DNA from: Bacteroides intestinalis DSM 17393 | GTDB lineage: Bacteria; Bacteroidota; Bacteroidia; Bacteroidales; Bacteroidaceae | Direction: 5' to 3' | Assembly: GCF_000172175.1 (NCBI RefSeq) | Contig: NZ_ABJL02000008.1 | Span: 1,860,001-1,924,000, forward strand | Length of the DNA stretch: 64,000 bases | Part shown: in pieces, positions 52,122 through 59,987 of the stretch | How the letters are laid out: the number at the start of each line of letters is the position of its first letter | How positions within the stretch are numbered: position 1 is the stretch's first letter | The notes under the pieces: model-generated | What the model was told of the DNA's origin: nothing | Seen by the model: only the letters and a program-made list of their open reading frames with translations | The model's database searches: none | Made by a program: the position numbers and the translations under genes

Positions 52122-52167
52122 AAAACAGAGGGAGGCGGGATATCATACCTACACTCTCTCTGTTTTT
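52122..52167 (+). terminator. Terminator of the ytxH-like gene
   Basis: Arms AACAGAGGGAG and CTCTCTCTGTT (one mismatch) and then a T-run. It lies directly before the convergent MutS-like stop codon at 52170 and may serve both. Confidence 0.6.
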
Positions 52168-52169
52168 CA

Positions 52170-53672
52170 TTATATACTTGTGATTGAATGGGCCTCACTC
52201 ACCAACGAAGCCGGATAATCGCAGATTTCCAATATCTTAATTGCATTATGCTCGGTCGCAACTCCGCGTTTCAGCTTGTAATCGAAAGACAGGATACCAT
52301 CTTTCACCGACTCGCTGAAATAGTATAATTCGTATTCATTTTCCAGCATATCGGCCAGTTCCAGATCGTGCGTAGATACAAATACCAGATTATCACTTTT
52401 CACCAGCCAGGAAAGCACAGCTTTCGAAATCGCTATCCGCTCCTTGGTATTGGTTCCTCTAAACAATTCATCGAGCAGGAAGAGATGATTCCCATGACCG
52501 CTTTCATCTACGAAATCTTTGATAGTCGTCACTTCCTGCATAAAGTAACTCTTATTTTCCATTAGGTTATCTCCCTGGTGAATGGAAGACAGAAGAGAAA
52601 TTCCGGTATTTATCTCAAAGACTTCCGCGAAACAGGTATGAAGTGTTTTCGCTGCCAACAGATTCACTCCTATCGTACGCATGAAACAGGTCTTACCTGC
52701 CATATTCGAACCGGTTATCAATGCCGATTTCTCATGAAGCACCATATCGTTCGGAATACAGTTTTCTATCAGAGGATGATACACTGCCTGTGTACGCAAT
52801 CGCTCCCCTGCCCTGTTATCTCCCGGCAGACAGTAATAAGGTAGCTCCTCCCTCAAGATGGCAACAGACAAAATAGAATCCAGAAAACCGATGAAGCGGT
52901 AAACATTGTGGATAGCCGTCGCCTTCTCCTTCAACAGATGAAAAGTTCTGCCTACCGCATACGCCTCGTGGAGAAAGAATACCCGGATTAATTCCGCTAC
53001 CATATAAAACATAATAGCCATGTCGTTATCCAGACTGAGGTTGAAACGGAAATAAGAGATATACTTCTTCAGACCTTCCACAGCTTTCAAGTCAGTCGTG
53101 ATAGAAGGATTTACAGAGATAAATTCCTTATTCTGCGCCAGCTTTCCCGCCTGTCTTATCATCTTCAGAAGGTGAGGTATGGAGAAAAAGTATCTCTGGA
53201 TTTTTGCCTTATTACGATAGTGCAACACTGCATTTGCCACGAATGAAAAGACAAATAAAGTAAGAAACACTCCCGAATGAGTGAGCAGCATCAGAGCCAG
53301 AAACAGCAAAGGCAGAAACCGGCAGATATTAATAAGAGCCATCTCCTTGGCACCAATTCCTGTATTATCATTTTCCAGAATGGATACGATGGAATAAGCA
53401 TCCGGTTTATCCAGTTCTTTCAGTGTATTGCTTAAAAGAGTACGCAACCCCGTATGAGTTGCCAATGAAGACAGAAGTGCTTCCTGCTTTTCCATGCCGG
53501 AGGTTTTATCCGATAGCAGAAGATAATACAAATACTGCCTGCCTATGCTGGAATGACAATAATCTATTTCGGCAAACAGGTCATCCAGATTCAGGTCGTC
53601 AATGCTGTTAGCAGATAAACCGGTTTCGCCTTCGGCATTCCTATAAAGGAAATAGTTCGCAATTTCGGACAT
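52170..53672 (-). CDS. Membrane-anchored MutS-family ATPase
   Basis: 500 residues from the ATG at 53672 (MSEIANYFLYRNAEG). Two or three membrane helices lie at ~115-150 (FLPLLFLALMLLTHSGVFLTLFVFSFVANAVL). The C-terminal ~200 residues are the MutS V ATPase: Walker A ALITGSNMAGKTCFMRTIG, SLLSSIHQGDNLMENKSYFM, Walker B HLFLLDELFRGTNTKERIA and FVSTHDLELADM. The mismatch-recognition domains of MutS are absent, so it is not a classic repair protein. Similar short MutS-like proteins occur in Bacteroidetes with unknown role. The longer frame to 53924 overlaps the VOC gene and is rejected. Confidence 0.85.
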   Translation of the reverse strand: MSEIANYFLYRNAEGETGLSANSIDDLNLDDLFAEIDYCHSSIGRQYLYYLLLSDKTSGMEKQEALLSSLATHTGLRTLLSNTLKELDKPDAYSIVSILENDNTGIGAKEMALINICRFLPLLFLALMLLTHSGVFLTLFVFSFVANAVLHYRNKAKIQRYFFSIPHLLKMIRQAGKLAQNKEFISVNPSITTDLKAVEGLKKYISYFRFNLSLDNDMAIMFYMVAELIRVFFLHEAYAVGRTFHLLKEKATAIHNVYRFIGFLDSILSVAILREELPYYCLPGDNRAGERLRTQAVYHPLIENCIPNDMVLHEKSALITGSNMAGKTCFMRTIGVNLLAAKTLHTCFAEVFEINTGISLLSSIHQGDNLMENKSYFMQEVTTIKDFVDESGHGNHLFLLDELFRGTNTKERIAISKAVLSWLVKSDNLVFVSTHDLELADMLENEYELYYFSESVKDGILSFDYKLKRGVATEHNAIKILEICDYPASLVSEAHSITSI

Positions 53673-53709
53673 GGTATATTCTTTATTGTTCAGTAACTGT
53701 TTTGTGTAT

Positions 53710-54102
53710 TTATTCAGCCTCTTCCGTATCAAGGCAGAAAGGATGTCCTGCCGGATCAAACATCGTTCGTGAAGTCCTGAAGTACTGTTCATCTGCCTGC
53801 CGGGCTCCCAACTGAATGGCATAAACCACAGCCTCCTCCAGATTTTCCACATAGAAATCAAGATGAAGCATTTGTCCCTGCTTACCTTCTTTCCAAGGCC
53901 ATACAGGTGGCTGGTACTCTTCAATCTCCTGAAACGCCATCACCATACCGGATGGAGAAGTGATAGCCGCCCAACCATTCGCACGCTGATGTGTCAGCTC
54001 CCACCCCAGCAGTTTACTGTAAAACTCTGCTAAAACTCCTGCATCTTTACAGTCAACCACTATATTCATCTTATAGACTAAAGATTTCACATTTGATGTC
54101 AT
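53710..54102 (-). CDS. VOC-family protein (bleomycin-resistance/glyoxalase type)
   Basis: About 130 residues, one VOC module of two beta-alpha-beta units: MNIVVDCKDAGVLAEFYSKLLGWEL at the start, MLHLDFYVENLEEAVVYAIQLGA in the middle and TMFDPAGHPFCLDTEE at the end. It resembles the subgroup annotated as glyoxalase-like or antibiotic-binding proteins. No catalytic assignment can be made. ATG 54102 (MTSNVKSLVYKMN) is preferred over 54123. It lies 37 bp upstream of the MutS-like gene. Confidence 0.75.
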   Translation of the reverse strand: MTSNVKSLVYKMNIVVDCKDAGVLAEFYSKLLGWELTHQRANGWAAITSPSGMVMAFQEIEEYQPPVWPWKEGKQGQMLHLDFYVENLEEAVVYAIQLGARQADEQYFRTSRTMFDPAGHPFCLDTEEAE

Positions 54103-54140
54103 AAAGCCCTGTTTTATAATCAATTTATTGAGTAAACAAC

Positions 54141-54172
54141 GGGAGATCCGGACTTCTACATCCGAACCTCCC
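54141..54172 (-). terminator. Terminator of glutamine synthetase
   Basis: 12-bp stem (GGGAGGTTCGGA with TCCGGATCTCCC, allowing G-T pairs) and an 8-base loop, 37 bp after the glnA stop. Confidence 0.6.
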
Positions 54173-54208
54173 TATTCTATACTCCTATCTACAAATACAA
54201 GTTTTACT

Positions 54209-55711
54209 TTATCCGCAATGGAAATACTTATTAACCAGTTTCAGCATTTCCTCCTGATTGTCACGTACTTCACTACGTAAAGTACGATCTTCATAGGAAC
54301 GCAATTTACTGATAATTCCATCGACCATTGCAGAACTAAATACATGATACTGTTCGAAAATAGCACGCTGTTTTTCCAGGCAATCGGCAGAAGCGGCACA
54401 GCTATCAGGGAGTTGAGCCAATTGTTTCAGTTTATCCTCATTTTCCTTCTTATGAATATTCACATTCACATAGGTCTTTTCCGCAATCTCCAAAGCATTT
54501 TCAATTTCAAAACCATGACGGCATGCTACGGCCAATCCGGCTATCAGTTGGTACAAATCGGCAGAACCGTCCGGAGAGCGCATTTCCACAGTTTGTTTCT
54601 GTGTAGTATCATAGTGGCTGGGAGCTTCCAATGGATTAGCCAGCATACACATATCTGTCTTTGCCGACCATCCAAGCGGAACACGTACCAATACGGAACG
54701 GTTACGGTCACCCCAGCAAATATTTGTCGGAGCTTCCTGATGCGGCACCAAACGGAAATAAGAAGTAGGATTCGTATTACCAAAAGCTGTAATGGAAGGT
54801 GCAAGCTCCATCATTCCCGCAATAGCTTTACGGGCAGTTTCAGAAAGTACGCCATCTTTCAACATCTGGTTTTGACCGTCTTTCATAATACGCATATGGA
54901 TATGCAATCCTGAACCGGCCTTTCCAGCAGTAATTTTCGGAGCAAACGTAATGTCATACCCATATTGATAGGCCAGATTACGGATAACCCATTTCGCAAT
55001 CATCAACTGATCGGCAGCCAGGTCGGCACGTACCGGTAAGAATTCAATTTCATTTTGCTCATAGATTTTACCGTCAAGCGTGAAGTTACCTACCTCGGAA
55101 TGCCCGTATTTGATCTGTCCGCCCGCCTTTGCAATATGCAGCATACAGTCGGTACGGAAATCATTGAACTTGGCATAAGGAGCAGATTCATGATAGCCAC
55201 GTTGATCAGTGGCAGGGAACAGTCCACTATCTTCTGATATCACATAATATTCCAATTCGCCCATAGCCTGGAATTCCATTCCGGTTACATCAGTAAAGGC
55301 TTTGCAAGCTTTACGCAACGTATATTCCGGTGAGCTTTCCAGAAGTTCGCCATCTTTATTGAAGTAAGAGCAAAGCATGGAAAGTGTTGTGGTTTCAGCA
55401 AAAGGATCAATAAAGGCTGTGCAAAAACGCGGCACTACATACAAGTCGCTACTGCCCGCTTCAATAAATGGGAAAAGGCTTGATCCGTCTACACGCTCAC
55501 CACAAGTCAGTATGGCATCAAGATAAGCAGCGTCGTTAATGACAAAATTCAATGTTTTCAGTCGCCCGTCTGCAGCGGGATACATGAAGTTCACCATGCG
55601 AATATCGTTCTCCTTGATATAAGAAATAATGTCTGCTTTCGTAAATTCGGAAGCCGGTTTTTGAAGAGCAGCCACCAGTTGGTTGGCACTCATCGATAGT
55701 TCATGATTCAT
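54209..55711 (-). CDS. glnA: Glutamine synthetase (GSI-like)
   Basis: 500 residues. The N-terminal beta-grasp (VNFMYPAADGRLKTLNFV) is followed by the catalytic GS domain: GELEYYVISED, EVGNFTLDGKIYEQNEIEFLPVRADLAADQLMIAKW, the metal/glutamate site ITAGKAGSGLHIHM, and the ATP/ammonium region NPTSYFRLVPHQEAPTNICWGDRNRSVLVRVPLG. It ligates ammonia to glutamate using ATP. It is longer than classic GSI (~470) and lacks the GSIII length (~730); Bacteroides usually carry both types. Two starts are possible (55711 or ATG 55693). A -7 box TATCTTTG lies 63 bp upstream. Confidence 0.85.
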   Translation of the reverse strand: MNHELSMSANQLVAALQKPASEFTKADIISYIKENDIRMVNFMYPAADGRLKTLNFVINDAAYLDAILTCGERVDGSSLFPFIEAGSSDLYVVPRFCTAFIDPFAETTTLSMLCSYFNKDGELLESSPEYTLRKACKAFTDVTGMEFQAMGELEYYVISEDSGLFPATDQRGYHESAPYAKFNDFRTDCMLHIAKAGGQIKYGHSEVGNFTLDGKIYEQNEIEFLPVRADLAADQLMIAKWVIRNLAYQYGYDITFAPKITAGKAGSGLHIHMRIMKDGQNQMLKDGVLSETARKAIAGMMELAPSITAFGNTNPTSYFRLVPHQEAPTNICWGDRNRSVLVRVPLGWSAKTDMCMLANPLEAPSHYDTTQKQTVEMRSPDGSADLYQLIAGLAVACRHGFEIENALEIAEKTYVNVNIHKKENEDKLKQLAQLPDSCAASADCLEKQRAIFEQYHVFSSAMVDGIISKLRSYEDRTLRSEVRDNQEEMLKLVNKYFHCG

Positions 55712-55773
55712 ACGTTGGTTGTTTTTTAAGTTATTGTATGGTTAACAATGTGTTGTCATGCAATGATTCCCCA

Positions 55774-55781
55774 CAAAGATA
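55774..55781 (-). promoter_or_regulatory. -7 box of glnA
   Basis: TATCTTTG on the minus strand, about 63 bp upstream of the ATG. Confidence 0.6.
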
Positions 55782-55902
55782 ATATTTTATAATAACTTCA
55801 ATATATATGATACTCAAAAAAAGAAATAGAATGAAGGTTTGGCAAAAGGTGATGAGATAAACTATTTGTATATCCGGGTTGTTATAATAAGAAAAGTTAT
55901 AG

Positions 55903-55928
55903 GGAATAGTAACCCGGGCTACTATTCC
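55903..55928 (-). terminator. Terminator hairpin at the end of fabH
   Basis: Arms GGAATAGTA and TACTATTCC with an 8-base CG-rich loop; the fabH stop codon is inside the stem. Moderately T-rich tail. Confidence 0.5.
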
Positions 55929-56926
55929 TTTTTTCCGTCATATCCCCACTTTACATAAATAGCACCCCAGGCAAACCCTGCCCCAAATGCAGTAAAGATG
56001 AGGTTATCGCCTTTCTTTAGCTTATCTTCAAAATCCCAGATACAAAGCGGAAGTGTGGCAGCACTCGTATTACCATAACGCTCGATATTAACCATCACTT
56101 TCTCGGTTGGAATCTCCAAGCGTTGCGTTACAGCAGTGATAATGCGCTGGTTGGCCTGGTGTGGAATTACCCAGTCAATATCGTCTTTACTTAAATGGTT
56201 TCTTTCAATGACAGCTTCACAAGCATTAGCCATATTGGCTACGGCATATTTAAAAACCGTACGCCCTTCCTGATAAATGTAATGCATATGATTTTCCAGC
56301 GTATAATACGAAGGAGTACATACAGAACCACCTGCTTTAATATGTAGGAAAGGCAGTCCCTTACCATCTGTTCTCAGCACTGAATCCATTACACCTAAAT
56401 CTTCCGTAGTAGGTTCCAGCATAAAGGCTGCCGCACCATCACCGAAAATGGGACAAGTGGCACGATCCGTATAATTTATGATTGAAGACATTTTCTCAGC
56501 TCCTACTACGATAATCTTCTTGTAGTTTCCCGAGCGAATAAAGTTTGCTCCCGTCTCCAGTGCATACAGGAAACCGCTGCAAACCGCCTGTACATCGAAA
56601 GCAAAAGCACGTTTCAATCCCAGTCGCTCACACAGAATGGAGGCTGTAGAAGGTAAACGATAGTCAGGAGTGGTAGTAGCTACAATCACCAGATCAATTT
56701 CATCCGGTTGAGAATTCGTACGTTGCATTAACTGTTTGGCAGCCTTGCGGGCCATATACGAAGTTCCCAGTCCCTCTTCATGCAAAATACGTCTTTCCTT
56801 TATGCCTATACGTCCCATAATCCATTCATCGGTGGTATCGACCATTTTGGAAATCTCATCATTGGTCAGGATATAATCGGGTACATATCCTCCGACTCCT
56901 GTAATTACTGCGTTTATTTTCTCCAT
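55922..56926 (-). CDS. fabH: Beta-ketoacyl-ACP synthase III
   Basis: 334 residues. The catalytic triad is C116 (VQAVCSGFLYAL), H256 (WVIPHQANQRI) and N286 (RYGNTSAATLPL). Other conserved blocks are DEWIMGRIGIKERR, GDGAAAFML and the C-terminal AFGAGFAWGAIYVKW. The enzyme condenses acyl-CoA primers with malonyl-ACP to start fatty acid synthesis; in Bacteroides it can use branched primers. It stands alone here (fabD/fabG/acpP are not adjacent), and Bacteroides genomes often have more than one FabH. A -7 box lies 74 bp upstream. Confidence 0.95.
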   Translation of the reverse strand: MEKINAVITGVGGYVPDYILTNDEISKMVDTTDEWIMGRIGIKERRILHEEGLGTSYMARKAAKQLMQRTNSQPDEIDLVIVATTTPDYRLPSTASILCERLGLKRAFAFDVQAVCSGFLYALETGANFIRSGNYKKIIVVGAEKMSSIINYTDRATCPIFGDGAAAFMLEPTTEDLGVMDSVLRTDGKGLPFLHIKAGGSVCTPSYYTLENHMHYIYQEGRTVFKYAVANMANACEAVIERNHLSKDDIDWVIPHQANQRIITAVTQRLEIPTEKVMVNIERYGNTSAATLPLCIWDFEDKLKKGDNLIFTAFGAGFAWGAIYVKWGYDGKKE

Positions 56927-57000
56927 AAACTCTACCTAGTTTAGTAAATTCTGATTATAGGGACAATTATATATAAGTGATACTTAAGAAAATGCGGGCG

Positions 57001-57008
57001 CAAATATA
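57001..57008 (-). promoter_or_regulatory. -7 box of fabH
   Basis: TATATTTG on the minus strand, a full TAnnTTTG match, 74 bp upstream of the ATG. Confidence 0.5.
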
Positions 57009-57098
57009 CAGAAAAGACTATGAATTCCAAGAATTGGCCAAAAACACTTTGGTCTTTTACCAATGAAAAGGAATAATTGACCAAAATTTCGTTGAATA

Positions 57099-57755
57099 TT
57101 ATTTCTTAATCCAAATATTAACGATTTCTGAGATAAACATTTGATGTTTGGAAGGTTCGTTTTTATAAGCTTCTTCCATAATTTTTGATTTATAAGGTTC
57201 GGTCAGGTTGGCATAGTCCAACTCTTGAACAAACATTTTTTTGCACTCAATAATCATTCGTGCTTCTTCAAAGCTCATTAATCCTAAAGGAGTTTCCAGA
57301 GAAGTAAGTCCGGCCTCTTTCACCTTATCCGTATTCCTTCCTGACATTGTACCGCATATACGCAGGGCATTGCGATATTTTTCATTAAAGAAGCTGAGGG
57401 TGAAACTCTCATGCTGTTGGAGGAATTGATAAGTATAGCGGGTATCGCGTATAAAAATAAAGGTAGAAGGACGTTCCCAAATGTATCCCATACCACCCCA
57501 ACTGGCAGTCATTGTATTGAAAGAGTTTTCATTGCCTGCCGTTACAAGCATCCACTCTTTACCAATCAGCTGAATCACATTGTCGGGCAAATCGGAGGCT
57601 TCAAGTTTATCGTAACGAGATTGCCAATCAGTAGAGGTTACACCACTTTCGGAGGATTCGGAAGTTTGATCATTTACCTTCTTATCACTGGGATTCGTGC
57701 AAGATGCAAGGAATAAGAAAAGACTGATTACTGGTAATAAAATAGTTGTTTTCAT
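57099..57755 (-). CDS. Flavin reductase-like lipoprotein
   Basis: 218 residues with a clear lipobox signal (VISLFLFLASCTNP, Cys 19), then a Ser/Asp-rich linker. From ~60 on there is a flavin-reductase-type FMN-binding split barrel: KEWMLVTAGNENSFNTMTASWGGMGYIWERPSTFIFIRDTRYTYQF, ESFTLSFF, ALRICGTMSGRNTDKVKEAG. Cytoplasmic members reduce flavins with NAD(P)H. A lipid-anchored, exported member would need another electron donor. It ends the minus-strand locus that begins with the TonB receptor and has its own -7 box just upstream. Confidence 0.8.
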   Translation of the reverse strand: MKTTILLPVISLFLFLASCTNPSDKKVNDQTSESSESGVTSTDWQSRYDKLEASDLPDNVIQLIGKEWMLVTAGNENSFNTMTASWGGMGYIWERPSTFIFIRDTRYTYQFLQQHESFTLSFFNEKYRNALRICGTMSGRNTDKVKEAGLTSLETPLGLMSFEEARMIIECKKMFVQELDYANLTEPYKSKIMEEAYKNEPSKHQMFISEIVNIWIKK

Positions 57756-57794
57756 TGATATAGGATAATTAAGTTATGAATCATTTAGTGTGCT

Positions 57795-57802
57795 CAAAGA
57801 TA
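57795..57802 (-). promoter_or_regulatory. -7 box of the flavin reductase-like gene
   Basis: TATCTTTG on the minus strand, 40 bp before the ATG and just past the stop of the TPR-AraC gene. Confidence 0.6.
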
Positions 57803-57808
57803 ATCAAT

Positions 57809-59704
57809 TTACTGAAAAGCCTTCTCTACTTTAGGAAGTGTTTGTTCAATAAGAAGTTTATTCATAAATTCACTTGGACTCATGTTATGACACCTCTTAA
57901 AGTTCCGAACAAAAGTACCAGTGGTTGCATAACCACACTGCTCCGGCAAATCTTTAAGGGCAATTGAAGGATTTTCTCTCATCAGTTGTTCGGCATGCTG
58001 AATACGGAAATTATTCAGCCAAACACTGAAGCCTTTATCACAGAATCTATTGATGCTAACCGATAAATAAGAACGATTCGTATTCAGTACATCAGCCAAT
58101 GTCTCTATCGTAAGGTCACTTTTAAGGAAGTATTGTTCATCACGAACTTTATGTAAGGCTTGCCAGAATAAAAGTTCATATTGATCCATAGATACAGAAT
58201 GTGATTCAGACGCATCCCCTTCATCGCATTTCTTAATCATTCCTTGAAGTCTATAATTTACGGCACCTTGTTTCTTCAACTTACGGTACATAGATATGGA
58301 CTTGAATGTAGCTGCTACAGAAATTACTAATAGAAAAATACAGATTGCAGCCACATGTGTATTTACTCTATTGGCATCTTCACTCTCATTTAATTCATGT
58401 TTCAATTCCTGAATCTTTAAACGCTCTGCATAATTCTTTTTATCGTTCTTTGCCTTAAATTCCAAATACGTTTGCAAAACAGAATCTCGTCGAGCTAATA
58501 AATCAAGAGCTTTTTCATATTGCTTAGTTTCACGGCAGAAAGAACTGAAATTGGTAAGAGCTTTTATTTGGAGCTCCATCCGAACGGGCGTTTTAACCCT
58601 CTCTTTCATTAAAGGTTCAACAATCATATAATATTGACTTGCTTGTTGAATCTTACCTTTTTTCCACAATAAATCGGCAAACGAGTAACAAGGAGATAAA
58701 AAACAATTAGGCAAGATGGGTTCTTTACCCTTTTTTTGATAATTCTTCGCTCTCTCTTTATAAGATTTCATGGGCCTATCCAAAAACACAAAAGCAGAAT
58801 CTTCCAGCTCTTCAGTAATATAAGTTTCAGCCATCATACAGTTTAAAACAATCTTATCACCTCTTTCTGATAACAACCTTGCAGCTAAGTAAATACGTGC
58901 ACTATCAGGCTTATTAAGCTCCATATAACTTTTTACAACTTCATTCTGCATTGAAGGATTAAACGCTATTTCCGGTTTTATTTTGTTATAATATTCCAAT
59001 GATTCCGAATAATACCTTGCTCCACATAAATATTTTATCAACATAATACCAGAGACTTGTTGTAATTCTATGGATTTATGTTCTAATGCCAACTGGTATG
59101 CCTCCTTGTATAGTGGTAATGCATTTTCATAATCTTCCAACATTATAAAATGATTCGCTATAGTTAGAAGGCACTTGCCCACATCTTCCGGTCTATCAGC
59201 CTCACGATACTGTTTTAATAATTTATACCAAATAGGAAGAAATTCATCTTGATTCCCCCGTTCGTTAAGCAATAACGCTTTCATTTCATTCACTTGCCAT
59301 TCTTCCTTCTGTGAAAGTGAATGATTGGCTTCTAACATTTCTATCCATTTAAGCCCCTCTAAATAAGCACCTGAAACTCCAAATCTATCCAAATTACTAT
59401 AAATCGTCACTAATTGAAGTAAAATTTTCTTTCTATTTCCACCAGAACTTAAAGGTAAAACCTCTATTAAAAGTCGTTTCTGTTTTTGTATTCCATCTAT
59501 CTCTTCTTCGTTTCTATACGATATTTTAATTATAGATGCTATTCTATCCTGATCTGACATTTTTTTGACCTCAGATAATAAAGAATCAAAAGAAACTGAT
59601 AATATCGGCATCTTTGATAATTCTTCATCCAAAACTTCTCTTTTACCTGAATTAGAACAAGCACTGCATAAGAACAGAAAAAGAAATAGATAGAAACTCT
59701 TCAC
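57809..59704 (-). CDS. TPR-AraC lipoprotein regulator
   Basis: 631 residues: lipoprotein-type signal (FLFLFLCSACSNS), TPR-like repeats (~60-430), a membrane helix (HVAAICIFLLVISVAATFKSISMY, ~455), then a cytoplasmic AraC HTH (LTIETLADVLNTNRSYLSVSINRFCDKGFSVWL ... IALKDLPEQCGYATTGTFVRNFKRCHNMSPSEFMNKL). Same architecture as the protein at 40515-42251. It lies within the TonB/ferredoxin/flavin reductase locus and probably senses a periplasmic signal to control it. Starts 9 bp after the ferredoxin stop. Confidence 0.85.
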   Translation of the reverse strand: MKSFYLFLFLFLCSACSNSGKREVLDEELSKMPILSVSFDSLLSEVKKMSDQDRIASIIKISYRNEEEIDGIQKQKRLLIEVLPLSSGGNRKKILLQLVTIYSNLDRFGVSGAYLEGLKWIEMLEANHSLSQKEEWQVNEMKALLLNERGNQDEFLPIWYKLLKQYREADRPEDVGKCLLTIANHFIMLEDYENALPLYKEAYQLALEHKSIELQQVSGIMLIKYLCGARYYSESLEYYNKIKPEIAFNPSMQNEVVKSYMELNKPDSARIYLAARLLSERGDKIVLNCMMAETYITEELEDSAFVFLDRPMKSYKERAKNYQKKGKEPILPNCFLSPCYSFADLLWKKGKIQQASQYYMIVEPLMKERVKTPVRMELQIKALTNFSSFCRETKQYEKALDLLARRDSVLQTYLEFKAKNDKKNYAERLKIQELKHELNESEDANRVNTHVAAICIFLLVISVAATFKSISMYRKLKKQGAVNYRLQGMIKKCDEGDASESHSVSMDQYELLFWQALHKVRDEQYFLKSDLTIETLADVLNTNRSYLSVSINRFCDKGFSVWLNNFRIQHAEQLMRENPSIALKDLPEQCGYATTGTFVRNFKRCHNMSPSEFMNKLLIEQTLPKVEKAFQ

Positions 59705-59713
59705 TTGGTATAA

Positions 59714-59941
59714 CTATCTAAAGGTTATAGCCCTGAATGCACAAGCACTAGCACAATCTTCACACTCACTACAGTATCTTTCTTCTTTCATCTTAACCTT
59801 CTCATTTTCAATGTAAAGAAGTCCCAAACTGCAAGCATCCACACACTCACCACATCCCGTACATTTGTCAATGTAAATAATCCATCTACCGACAGGTCCC
59901 GAACCTAAATTCCGGCCATCCAAATTTTCTTTCTTTTCCAT
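59714..59941 (-). CDS. Two-cluster [4Fe-4S] ferredoxin
   Basis: 75 residues with two full motifs: CTGCGECVDAC (followed by the SLG turn) and CSECEDCASAC (then AFRA). This is the bacterial 2[4Fe-4S] ferredoxin pattern with an N-terminal extension. No signal peptide, so cytoplasmic. Sandwiched between the DUF6850 barrel and the TPR-AraC gene, it may supply electrons to a step linked to the imported compound. A TAGTTTTG -7 box precedes it. Confidence 0.85.
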   Translation of the reverse strand: MEKKENLDGRNLGSGPVGRWIIYIDKCTGCGECVDACSLGLLYIENEKVKMKEERYCSECEDCASACAFRAITFR

Positions 59942-59969
59942 AACTTTGTTGTTTTTGAGTTAGTCGCTT

Positions 59970-59977
59970 CAAAACTA
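59970..59977 (-). promoter_or_regulatory. -7 box before the ferredoxin gene
   Basis: TAGTTTTG on the minus strand, 28 bp before the ATG; would allow expression of the ferredoxin and regulator apart from the upstream receptor genes. Confidence 0.4.
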
Positions 59978-59987
59978 CGGAATCTAT

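Noticed and set aside
53673..53924. N-terminal extension of the MutS-like protein
   Set aside because: It overlaps the VOC gene in another frame and lacks family similarity.
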